A stretch of 42,437 nucleotides of DNA from Pseudomonadota bacterium (GTDB lineage: Bacteria; Pseudomonadota; Gammaproteobacteria; Xanthomonadales; Xanthomonadaceae), in the NCBI GenBank assembly GCA_023399815.1, contig JAEWOJ010000174.1:1-42437 (forward strand). The letters run 5' to 3'. The notes under the pieces are model-generated. The model ran no database searches. It saw only the letters and a program-made list of their open reading frames with translations, and was not told where the DNA came from. The stretch's first letter is position 1; the number at the start of each line of letters is the position of its first letter. Shown here one piece after another: positions 15,177-22,640 of the stretch. The position numbers were made by a program, and so were the translations under genes.

Positions 15177-16343
15177 ATGATGAAGCCCTGGTCCACCCTG
15201 CTGTTCGTCCTGGCCGCTGGCGGCGCGGTATCGCCCGTCTTCGCGGCCGAGCAGCGGCCACGCGCGCGCGAAGCCGGCGTGGTGATCGGCACGCTGCCCA
15301 CCGGGCCGCGCAACGCCATCACCGACGTGGCCGGCGTCGGCGTGGGCCATGCGACCTTGAACGAGGGCACGCGCCTGCATACCGGCGTCACCGCGATCCT
15401 GCCGCATGCCGGCAACCTGTACCGACAGCGGGTGCCGGCCGCGATCGTCGTCGGCAACGGCTATGGCAAGCTGGCCGGCATCACCCAGGTGCAGGAACTG
15501 GGCGAACTGGAAACGCCGATCCTGCTGACCGGGACGCTGAGCACCTGGAAGGTCGCCGACGCGACGGTGGACTGGCTGCTGCGCCAGCCGGGCATGGAGC
15601 AGGTGCGCTCGATCAATCCGGTGGTCGGCGAGACCAACGACGGCTACCTCAGCGACATCCGCGCGCGGCCGCTGACGCCGGCGCTGGTGGAGCGCGCCCT
15701 GACCACGCCGTCCTATGCCGACGTGGCGGAAGGCGATGTCGGTGCCGGCGCCGGCACGGTCGCCTTCGGCTGGAAGGGCGGCATCGGCACCAGTTCGCGG
15801 CACCTGTCCGCAGCCGATGGCGGCTACACGGTCGGGGTGCTGGTGCAGAGCAATTTCGGCGGCGAACTCACCATCGCCGGCGTGCCGGTCTGGAAGGCGT
15901 TGCCGGATCCGGCGGCGTACGCGCGCAGCCTGGCGGTGCCGCCGCCGAGCACCGGCGACGGCAGCATCATGATGGTGGTCGCCACCGATGCGCCGCTGGA
16001 CGCGGCGCAGCTGCAGCGGCTGGCGAAGCGGGCGCTGGTCGGGTTGGCGCGTACCGGCTCGGTGATGTCCAACGGTTCGGGCGATTACGTCATCGCCTTC
16101 TCCACGGCGAAGGAGAACCGGCGCGATCCGGAGGTGGCGGTGCAGCCGGCGCGCAGTGTCGCCGGCGAGGCCATGTCGCCGCTGTTCCAGGCCGCTGCCG
16201 AGGCGACCGAGGAAGCCATCGTCAATTCGCTGTTCCGCGCCCATACCGTGCAGGGTCATCGCGGCACCGCGGCCGCGCTGCCGCTGGAGCCGGTGCTGGA
16301 GGCGGTACGGCGGGCGAAGGCGGCGGTACCGGCTTCGCACTGA
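15177..16343 (+). CDS. P1 family (DmpA/BapA-type) aminopeptidase, secreted
   Basis: A 388-residue Ntn-type hydrolase of the P1 (S58) family, whose members cut L- and D-amino acid amides, esters or beta-peptides from the N-terminus. A signal peptide ends near FAA24, placing it in the periplasm. Landmarks are the opening GPRNAITDVAGVGVGH (43-58), QSNFGG (225-230) with the conserved Asn, the self-cleavage site GDG-S (nucleophile Ser263 exposed after cleavage between Gly262 and Ser263), and SNGSGD (298-303). The precursor is expected to split into two chains. An ATG pair at 15177/15180 follows a GGAG. The beta-lactamase-like gene 91 bases downstream is probably in the same transcript. The 18-bp box upstream and the D-glutamate genes nearby suggest D-residue-containing peptides as substrates (inference). 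Confidence 0.9.
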   Translation: MMKPWSTLLFVLAAGGAVSPVFAAEQRPRAREAGVVIGTLPTGPRNAITDVAGVGVGHATLNEGTRLHTGVTAILPHAGNLYRQRVPAAIVVGNGYGKLAGITQVQELGELETPILLTGTLSTWKVADATVDWLLRQPGMEQVRSINPVVGETNDGYLSDIRARPLTPALVERALTTPSYADVAEGDVGAGAGTVAFGWKGGIGTSSRHLSAADGGYTVGVLVQSNFGGELTIAGVPVWKALPDPAAYARSLAVPPPSTGDGSIMMVVATDAPLDAAQLQRLAKRALVGLARTGSVMSNGSGDYVIAFSTAKENRRDPEVAVQPARSVAGEAMSPLFQAAAEATEEAIVNSLFRAHTVQGHRGTAAALPLEPVLEAVRRAKAAVPASH

Positions 16344-16434
16344 CGGCGTACTTTCCGGCGGGCACCGCTGCGACACGCTGCATGATCGCGACGGTGCCGC
16401 TGTCGTTGCGGTCACCTTGAACGATGGAGAACCC

Positions 16435-17475
16435 ATGCGCGCACTGATCGCCACCTTTCCGCACTCCCTCCGGTTCCCGTTGACGGCCGTTCTGATGGCC
16501 TTCGCTCTTGCGCTGTCGTGCGCGGCACCGGCCGTCGCCGCGCCCGGGCCGCCATCAGCCGATGGCCTGCAGCGGGAGCTCGACCGCCTCGTCGCGCCGT
16601 TCGACGGCAGGGTCGGCGCCTATGTCCTTGACCTGCGCAGCGGTCGCAGCGCGCAGGTGAATGGCGATGCCGGTTTCCCGATGGCCAGCACGGTCAAGGT
16701 GCCGGTGGCGGTGCACATCCTCGCTCTGGTCGACGAAGGCCGGCTCGGCCTGCGGCAGCAGGTCCTGCTGCAGGCGACCGACATCTACCCGGCGATGGGC
16801 GGGCCGATGGACACCCATCTGACCGCCGGCTCGGCCATCACCGTGCGCGACCTGCTGCACATGATGCTGACCGTCAGCGACAACAACGCCACCGACATCC
16901 TGATCCGCCTCGGCGGCGGTCCGGCCGCGGTGGATGCGCGCATGCATGCGCTGGGGATCGATGGCATCCGCGTCGACCGCTATATCTGGGAGATGCTTGC
17001 GCACTACATGGGCGAGCTCGAAGTGTCGGCCGACAGGCCCATCAGCCAGTCCGGCTATGCCGCCCTCGACGCGACCGTCAGGAGCATCGAGGAACAGCGG
17101 CGCTTCACCCGCCTGTACAACGATGACCCGCGCGACACCAGTACGCCGGCGGGCATGGCCGTGCTGCTGCGGCGCATCTGGGAAGGCAAGGCATTGCGCC
17201 CCGATACCACCGCCGTGCTCAGGACGATCCTGCTGGACTGCCGTACCGGGCAGGGGCGGCTGAAGGGCATGCTGCCCGACGCCACGCCGGTCGCGCACAA
17301 GACCGGCACGGTCGATGAGGTGATCAACGACGTGGGCGTGATCACGTTGCCGGGTGGCAGGGGCGAGGTGGTCGTGGCGGTGTACCTCATTTCCGGCGCC
17401 AGCGACCAGGCCCGGGACCGGATGATCGCGCAGGTCGCGCGCGCCGCCCACGACTACTTCGTGTTCGTTCCGTAG
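16435..17475 (+). CDS. Class A beta-lactamase-like serine hydrolase with enlarged omega loop
   Basis: A 346-residue secreted protein with a signal peptide ending near VAA36. It has the active-site motifs of class A beta-lactamases: S85-T-V-K88, S148-D-N150 and K289-T-G-T292. Between the expected loop start DR (181-182) and DPRDTSTP (231-238) there are about 37 more residues than in a standard class A omega loop. The general base (Glu166 in TEM numbering) is not obvious; Glu186 is the nearest candidate. It may therefore be a slow lactamase, or a hydrolase for peptides or peptidoglycan fragments, rather than a resistance enzyme. GGAG lies seven bases ahead of the ATG at 16435. It follows the P1 peptidase in the same direction and converges on the LuxR-type gene. 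Confidence 0.85.
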   Translation: MRALIATFPHSLRFPLTAVLMAFALALSCAAPAVAAPGPPSADGLQRELDRLVAPFDGRVGAYVLDLRSGRSAQVNGDAGFPMASTVKVPVAVHILALVDEGRLGLRQQVLLQATDIYPAMGGPMDTHLTAGSAITVRDLLHMMLTVSDNNATDILIRLGGGPAAVDARMHALGIDGIRVDRYIWEMLAHYMGELEVSADRPISQSGYAALDATVRSIEEQRRFTRLYNDDPRDTSTPAGMAVLLRRIWEGKALRPDTTAVLRTILLDCRTGQGRLKGMLPDATPVAHKTGTVDEVINDVGVITLPGGRGEVVVAVYLISGASDQARDRMIAQVARAAHDYFVFVP

Positions 17476-17499
17476 GGGCCGGGGCGCCGCCGCGACGGT

Positions 17500-18612
17500 T
17501 CAGTTCAGCAGCCGCGCCAGCTGCGTGCGGTTGGCGACGTTCAACTTGCGGAAGATGGAACTGATCTGGGATTCGATGGTCTTGCGCGAGCGGCACAGGC
17601 GCTCGGCGATGGCCTCGTTGCGCAGTCCCGAGGCGACCAGCCCGGCGACCTTGCGCTCGCTGGGCGAGAGGCACTGCAGCACGGGCAGGGCGCGTGCCGA
17701 GGGCGCTTCGGCCGCCTCATCGGTTTCGCCGTCGGGCGCGAGGATCAGCAGGTGCTGGGCATGGCGGAAGGAATTGCCGGGTGCCGAACTGATCTCCACG
17801 CGCAGGGCTTCCCCCGTGCGCTGCGGATGCGCGATGGCGAAGCTGGCCCGTTGCCCGGGTGCGGCGGCGGTGCCGGTGGCGTCTTCCATCCAGCGGCGCA
17901 GCGGCGCTTCGATCGCGCGCGGCAGGCGCCCGCTGCGTTCCGCATCCGCGCTCCAGCGCCGGCAGATGCGCTTGGCTTCGCGCGACATGTAGGACGGTGC
18001 CAGCGTCTGGTCCACCAGCACCGCCGCCAGCGGCAGTTCGTACAACAGGTCTTCCACCGCCTTGTGCCGCAGGCGGTCGGATTCGAGCATGCGCACGCGC
18101 TGCAGGCTGGCGTCCAGCAAGGGATACAGTTCGGCCAGGAAGGCCAGTTCGGCGTCGGCCAGTTCGGTGTGCGCGGTGAGGATGCGGATGCTCAGCACCG
18201 CTTCCAGCCGTGTGCCGTCCCAGAATGCCAGGTGGATGAACTCACGCCAGGCCGGCGTGGGGTTCTGCGCCTTGAGCCGTTCCGGTGCAAGCGCGTCCTG
18301 CGAGGCGATCTGCGAGAACGTATACCAGCGGATCCGCGGGTTCGCGTCCAGGTAGGGCGCGGCCACTTCCAGGCTGGTGACCAGGCGGGTCCCGTCGTCG
18401 CCGGTGCCCGCCAGGTGATGGCGGCCCTGCAGCGGCTGGTAGCCATCGATGTCGAACAGCAGGCTGCAGGAATGGCAGGGCAGGGCCTTGTTGATCAGGG
18501 CCGCGCAGGCCTGCCACAGCGAGGCCATGTCGAGCGCCTTCACCAGCGCTGCGCGCTCGGCGGCCAGTCCGTCCGCGTGGGCGGATGCGCGGGTGGCATC
18601 GAACATCAACAT
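17500..18612 (-). CDS. LuxR-type transcriptional regulator with GAF-like sensor region
   Basis: A 370-residue regulator. The C-terminal 60 residues form a LuxR/NarL helix-turn-helix: LSPSERKVAGLVASGLRNEA, then IAERLCRSRKTIESQISSIF. The N-terminal 200 residues (ALVKALDMASLWQACAALI, then a strand-rich segment) look like a GAF/PAS-type sensor, with no receiver-domain aspartate pattern, so a small-molecule or protein cue is more likely than phosphorylation. I chose the ATG at 18612 because GGGAG lies six bases upstream; the frame stays open to 18651. It is divergent from dgcN-dgcA, and the 18-bp palindrome at 18771-18788 lies between them, making this the prime candidate to bind all three copies (inference). 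Confidence 0.85.
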   Translation of the reverse strand: MLMFDATRASAHADGLAAERAALVKALDMASLWQACAALINKALPCHSCSLLFDIDGYQPLQGRHHLAGTGDDGTRLVTSLEVAAPYLDANPRIRWYTFSQIASQDALAPERLKAQNPTPAWREFIHLAFWDGTRLEAVLSIRILTAHTELADAELAFLAELYPLLDASLQRVRMLESDRLRHKAVEDLLYELPLAAVLVDQTLAPSYMSREAKRICRRWSADAERSGRLPRAIEAPLRRWMEDATGTAAAPGQRASFAIAHPQRTGEALRVEISSAPGNSFRHAQHLLILAPDGETDEAAEAPSARALPVLQCLSPSERKVAGLVASGLRNEAIAERLCRSRKTIESQISSIFRKLNVANRTQLARLLN

Positions 18613-18770
18613 GGCATCTCCCGGGAACGGCGGACATCGCGGCGGCGGCATCGCGCGCAGGCAGGCGACGGACGGCGTTCATGGTTATGTAACAGCGGCT
18701 TCCTGCGCTGGCAAGTGGCGGAGGGGGCAGGCGCCGGCGCGATGGATGGCGGGCGGGCGCTGCGGGGAAT

Positions 18771-18788
18771 ATCCGGGTTTTTCCCGAT
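18771..18788. promoter_or_regulatory. 18-bp palindromic box upstream of dgcN-dgcA
   Basis: ATCCGGGTTTTTCCCGAT is a variant of the boxes at 15030 and 22390. Flanking bases are also alike (AAT before, TCGCGG after). It lies 112 bases before dgcN and 158 bases before the LuxR-type gene. A TATGGT that could serve as -10 box starts 16 bases downstream. Confidence 0.65.
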
Positions 18789-18900
18789 TCGCGGCGGCGC
18801 GCGATATGGTCGAATGGCAAGGGTCATATCGAGCCTGGGCAAAGGTGGCAGCCATGCGATACACGAATGAGGGGCGGCAGGCGGGAAGGGAGGCGAAACC

Positions 18901-19923
18901 ATGAGCGCAGCGGCCGGCAGGGTGGTCCTGCACATGCCTTACCTGTTGTTTCTGGGCGAGGAGACCAATCCGCTGAAGGCCAAGACCGCCTTCGGCCTGC
19001 GCGACTGGAGCGCGCCGGACTGCATCGGCCAGACACGATTGCCCGGCGGCAGCATCGACCTCGGCCTGCCGGAGATGGACCCCGCGGCCGCAGCAGCGGC
19101 CGGCGCGCGTTCGCTGGTGATCGGCGTCACTCCGGTCGGCGGACGCATTCCCGCACATTGGGGCCCGTTGCTGATTGCCGCGGTCGAGGCGGGCCTGGAT
19201 ATCGTCAGCGGCCTGCACACGCCGCTGGAGTCGGTGCCCGGCCTCGCATCGGCGGCGATGCGTTCGGGCGCGCGGCTGGTGGATGTGCGCCGTCCACCGG
19301 ACAACCTGCCGCGCGCCACCGGCAAGCGGCGCAGCGGCAGGCGCGTGGCCATGGTCGGCACCGACTGCGCGCTGGGCAAGAAATACACCGCGCTGGCGCT
19401 GGCACGGGCGATGCGTGGGCAGGGCGTGGACGCCGATTTCCGCGCCACCGGCCAGACCGGGATCATGATCGCCGGCGCCGGCATCGCGGTGGATGCGGTG
19501 ATCGCCGATTTCATCGCCGGCGCCGCCGAATGCATCTCGCCGGAGGCCGCTCCCGAGCACTGGGATCTCATCGAAGGGCAGGGATCGCTGTTCCATCCGG
19601 CCTATGCCGGTGTCACCCTCGGCCTGCTGCACGGCTCGCAGGCCGATTGCCTGGTCCTGTGCCACGACCCGCTGCGCACGCATCTGGTCAGTTGGCCGGA
19701 TTACCCGGTGCCGGGCCTGGCGGTGGCGCGCGACCTGTACCTGCAGGCGGCGCGGCTGACCAACCCCGGCGCGCGCCTGGTCGGGGTGAGCCTGAATACC
19801 TCGGCGATGGACGATGCCGCCGCGCAGGAAGCCCTGGAGCGTGCCGGGCGCGAGCTGGGCGTGCCCGCCTTCGACCCGATGCGCAGCCGCCTGGACCAGG
19901 TGGTCGCCTCGATCATGGGATGA
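18901..19923 (+). CDS. dgcN: DUF1611 protein, probable D-glutamate N-acetyltransferase DgcN
   Basis: A 340-residue cytoplasmic protein of the DUF1611 family. It has an N-terminal Rossmann-like half with GVTPVGGRIP (75-84) and a P-loop-like GTDCALGKKYT (153-163) opening the C-terminal half, followed by FRATGQTGIMI and IEGQGSLFHPAY. DUF1611 proteins paired with an enolase-superfamily racemase have been described as DgcN in a D-glutamate breakdown route: DgcN acetylates D-glutamate and DgcA racemises the product. The pairing here is exact, with the racemase gene directly downstream. GGGAGG seven bases ahead supports the ATG at 18901. The substrate assignment rests on the described pathway and gene order. 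Confidence 0.85.
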   Translation: MSAAAGRVVLHMPYLLFLGEETNPLKAKTAFGLRDWSAPDCIGQTRLPGGSIDLGLPEMDPAAAAAAGARSLVIGVTPVGGRIPAHWGPLLIAAVEAGLDIVSGLHTPLESVPGLASAAMRSGARLVDVRRPPDNLPRATGKRRSGRRVAMVGTDCALGKKYTALALARAMRGQGVDADFRATGQTGIMIAGAGIAVDAVIADFIAGAAECISPEAAPEHWDLIEGQGSLFHPAYAGVTLGLLHGSQADCLVLCHDPLRTHLVSWPDYPVPGLAVARDLYLQAARLTNPGARLVGVSLNTSAMDDAAAQEALERAGRELGVPAFDPMRSRLDQVVASIMG

Positions 19924-19933
19924 GGCGATGACG

Positions 19934-20914
19934 ATGCGCAGGCTGCATGCCAGGCCGCATGCCTGGAAACTGAGGGAACCCTTCGCCATCGCCCGCGGCG
20001 TGCGCAGCGAGGCGCGTGTGGTCATCGTCGAACTGCACGAGGACGGCCTGGTCGGCCGCGGCGAGGCCGGTGGCGTCGCCTACCACGGCGAAACGCCGGA
20101 AAGCATGCTCGCGCAGATCGAGCGGGTACGCGCGGGCCTGGAGCAGGGCTGCGACCGCCACGACCTGCTGCGTCTGCTGCCGGCCGGCGGTGCGCGGCAT
20201 GCGCTGGACGCGGCGCTGTGGGACCTGGAAGCCCGGCGCAGCGGCGTGCCGGCATGGACGCGTGCCGGCATCCGCCAATGGCAGCCGGTCGACAGCGCGG
20301 TGACCATCGGCATCCGCGACATCGCCGCCTACGAAGCCGCCGCGCGCGCGCATGCGGATTACCCGTGGCTCAAGGTGAAGGTGGGCCCGGGTTCGCCGCT
20401 GGATGCGGTGGCCGCGGTGCGCCGCGGCGCGCCGCGGGCACGGCTGATCGTCGATGCCAACCAGTCGTGGAGCGTGGACGAACTGTGGGCCTACGTGCCG
20501 GCCTTGCAGCCATTCGGCGTGGACCTGCTCGAACAGCCGATAGCGGCAGCGCACAGCGATGGGCTGCGCGGCTACGACGGCGCGATTCCGGTCTGCGCCG
20601 ACGAAGCGCTGTCCACCCTGGACGATCTCCCGGGGCTGGTCGGGCGCTACCAGTTCGTCAACATCAAGCTGGACAAGACCGGCGGCCTGACCGCCGCGCT
20701 GGAACTGGCCACGGCGGCGCGCGCGGCGGGCTTCCGGCTGATGGTGGGCTGCATGCTGGGCGGTTCGGTGTCTGTCGCGCCGGGCATGGTGCTGGCGCAG
20801 CTGTGCGAAGTCTGCGACCTGGACGGCCCCTGGCTGCAGGCCGAAGACTGGCCGGGCGGCATCGTCTACCAGCGCGGGCGCATGTCGATGCCGGAACCGG
20901 CGGTATGGGGCTGA
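19934..20914 (+). CDS. dgcA: Enolase-superfamily racemase, probable N-acetyl-D-glutamate racemase DgcA
   Basis: A 326-residue cytoplasmic enzyme of the muconate lactonising/dipeptide epimerase branch. The catalytic and metal residues are all in place: K147-V-K149, Asp174 (IVDANQSW), Glu200 (LLEQP), Asp223 (CADE) and Lys248 (KLDKTGG). Next to dgcN it should turn N-acetyl-D-glutamate into the L form, which can enter arginine or glutamate metabolism. An L-Ala-D/L-Glu epimerase is the alternative and would also fit peptide recycling. I prefer the ATG at 19934 because GAGG at the dgcN stop is then eight bases away; an ATG at 19928 is the other choice. It ends before a strong two-way terminator. 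Confidence 0.88.
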   Translation: MRRLHARPHAWKLREPFAIARGVRSEARVVIVELHEDGLVGRGEAGGVAYHGETPESMLAQIERVRAGLEQGCDRHDLLRLLPAGGARHALDAALWDLEARRSGVPAWTRAGIRQWQPVDSAVTIGIRDIAAYEAAARAHADYPWLKVKVGPGSPLDAVAAVRRGAPRARLIVDANQSWSVDELWAYVPALQPFGVDLLEQPIAAAHSDGLRGYDGAIPVCADEALSTLDDLPGLVGRYQFVNIKLDKTGGLTAALELATAARAAGFRLMVGCMLGGSVSVAPGMVLAQLCEVCDLDGPWLQAEDWPGGIVYQRGRMSMPEPAVWG

Positions 20915-20937
20915 GCGCGCATTGATCGCGACGGCCG

Positions 20938-20966
20938 GGCCGGTTGCGGTTTATCCGCAACCGGCC
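20938..20966. terminator. Two-way terminator between dgcA and the serine hydrolase gene
   Basis: Perfect 12-bp stem GGCCGGTTGCGG/CCGCAACCGGCC with loop TTTAT, followed by TTTC. It lies between convergent genes. Confidence 0.85.
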
Positions 20967-20980
20967 TTTCGCATGCGGCT

Positions 20981-22138
20981 TCAATCCTGCGCGCTGGACC
21001 AATCGACGGCCGGGTAGCTGCCCGGGCCCATGAACGCGCGCAGCACCTGCTTGTAGGCGGCCGGCCCGTTCTCGCTGTTGGTGAACAGCACAAAGCTCTC
21101 GCCGCTGGCCGGGTCGAGCATGAACAATGCCTTGAAGCCCGGGTTGTCGCCCCAGTGCCAGACCAGCCGCCTGCCGTCGGCGTCCTGCAGGCCGACGCCG
21201 AGCCCCCAGGCGATGAACGGATCGGCCGGGCTGGGCGAGGCCGGATCGTCGGCATCGCTGGAAGGCGCGGACATCAGCGCGTGCGTGGCCGGCTTCAGCC
21301 CTTCGCCGCGGTACAGCGCCTTCTGGATGAAATTGTCGTAGTCGTGGGCGTTGGTGACCAGCGTCCACGCGGTGTTCTCCCACGCGAATACCCGGTCGGG
21401 CTCGGGCGTGCCGTCCTTGTCGTGGCCGGAGGCGTTGCGCGCGTCGAAGGCATGATCGGTGAGGTAGCTGCTGCTGGGCATGTCGAACCGCGAGAACACC
21501 TCGCGCGAGGCCAGTGCGTTCCAGCCCGACCCGGTGATGTGTTCGAGGGTGCGCTGCAGCAGGTAGAAGCCCTCGCCGGAATAGGCGTAGTGCTCGCCGG
21601 GCGCGAACTTGCTTTCCAGCGGCGTGCGGTCGATCGCCGGGTCCGATGGCGATATCTGCCAGTTGCGCAGTCCGCTGGTGTGGTTGAGCACCATGCGCGC
21701 GGTGATCCTGCGCGCCAGCAGGTTGTCCCGGGTCCTCTCCGAATGCCAGTAGTCCCACAGCGGCGTGTCGAGATCGAGTTTGCCTTCGTCGACCAGGCGC
21801 AGCGCGATGTAGGCGGCGACGACCTTGGACAGCGACGCGGCCTGGAAAACCGTGTCGTCGCCGACCTTCGCCGCCGCACCGCTTTTCAGCACGCCATAGC
21901 AATACGCCTCGGAGATTCCCCCGCGCGTGTGGATCAACTGCGCGCCGGGAATGGCATGGGCGCGCATCGCCGCGTCGAACGCTTCACGTCTGGTCCGCGC
22001 ATCGCCGGTTTCCGCCGGTGCGGCCATGCCGCAGCCATGGCTGGCGATGGTCGTCGGAGCGGAGGGCTGCGAGTGCGCGTCTGCGATGGAAAACAGTGCG
22101 AGCGCCAGAACGGTCGCGCGAGGTGCCTGGATCTTCAT
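20981..22138 (-). CDS. Class C beta-lactamase-related serine hydrolase, secreted
   Basis: A 385-residue protein of the beta-lactamase/PBP4-type hydrolase family. A signal peptide covers about the first 24 residues. The nucleophile motif is S102-L-S-K105 (FQAASLSKVV). The second motif reads Y186-S-G (YAYSGEGF) and the third is HWG (WHWGDNPGFK) in place of KTG, as in many esterases and D-aminopeptidases of this family. True beta-lactamase activity is therefore unlikely; a role in cutting D-amino-acid peptides or cell-wall fragments is possible. It lies between dgcA (convergent) and the second receptor (divergent), so the gap at 22139-22640 serves both. I found no 18-bp box oriented specifically to it. 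Confidence 0.85.
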   Translation of the reverse strand: MKIQAPRATVLALALFSIADAHSQPSAPTTIASHGCGMAAPAETGDARTRREAFDAAMRAHAIPGAQLIHTRGGISEAYCYGVLKSGAAAKVGDDTVFQAASLSKVVAAYIALRLVDEGKLDLDTPLWDYWHSERTRDNLLARRITARMVLNHTSGLRNWQISPSDPAIDRTPLESKFAPGEHYAYSGEGFYLLQRTLEHITGSGWNALASREVFSRFDMPSSSYLTDHAFDARNASGHDKDGTPEPDRVFAWENTAWTLVTNAHDYDNFIQKALYRGEGLKPATHALMSAPSSDADDPASPSPADPFIAWGLGVGLQDADGRRLVWHWGDNPGFKALFMLDPASGESFVLFTNSENGPAAYKQVLRAFMGPGSYPAVDWSSAQD

Positions 22139-22389
22139 TTTTTCCCCGGTCTGTTCGAAAGGTGGTGACTGTCGCGCATCGCCGCGCCTGCAGGTGTGGG
22201 GCGATCCGGAAGCGCGATGCGCAGGGCGTCATGGACGATTCCGCGTTGCGGCGATGCATGCCGGCCGCGGCAACCATACCGCATCGGCGAGTGCATCGAA
22301 GCTGTTTCAAAGCGCTTTTTTCAAGCGGTTTTTCATTGTTTCCGATGTGACGGAACGGTGCCGGCGAAAGTCGCTTCCGCATGCGAAAA

Positions 22390-22407
22390 ATCGGGGTTTC
22401 TCCCGAT
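22390..22407. promoter_or_regulatory. 18-bp palindromic box upstream of the second receptor
   Basis: ATCGGGGTTTCTCCCGAT differs from the box at 15030-15047 by one base, and the next nine bases (GCGCGGCAG against GCGCCGGTG) are also partly shared. It lies 233 bases before the receptor start and 252 bases from the divergent hydrolase start. Confidence 0.75.
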
Positions 22408-22429
22408 GCGCGGCAGGCCCGGCAACGCC

Positions 22430-22435
22430 TAGGAT
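22430..22435 (+). promoter_or_regulatory. Candidate -10 box of the second receptor
   Basis: TAGGAT begins 22 bases after the 18-bp palindrome, which would place the palindrome at about -43 as expected for an activator site. It implies a leader of roughly 200 bases. Confidence 0.4.
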
Positions 22436-22640
22436 CGATGGCATGTTCCGGGAAAGTGCGCCCGCAGGGTCGCCGTGTGACTGGAACGCCTCCGGGTCCG
22501 GCATTGCGCCCGGCGTTGCCCCGCGCATCGCCGACGGCCATTGCCGCGCCCGGAAAACGGACAGGACTGTCCTTCGCGACAGATCGCCATCGCCGCAGTG
22601 CCATCCAGCCGATCCATGCCGAGCAACGGGGAGACGAACC

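Noticed and set aside
22309..22318. Palindrome AAAGCGCTTT between the serine hydrolase and receptor genes
   Set aside because: It is short, only 10 bases, and has no second copy at another promoter of the window, so it may be chance.
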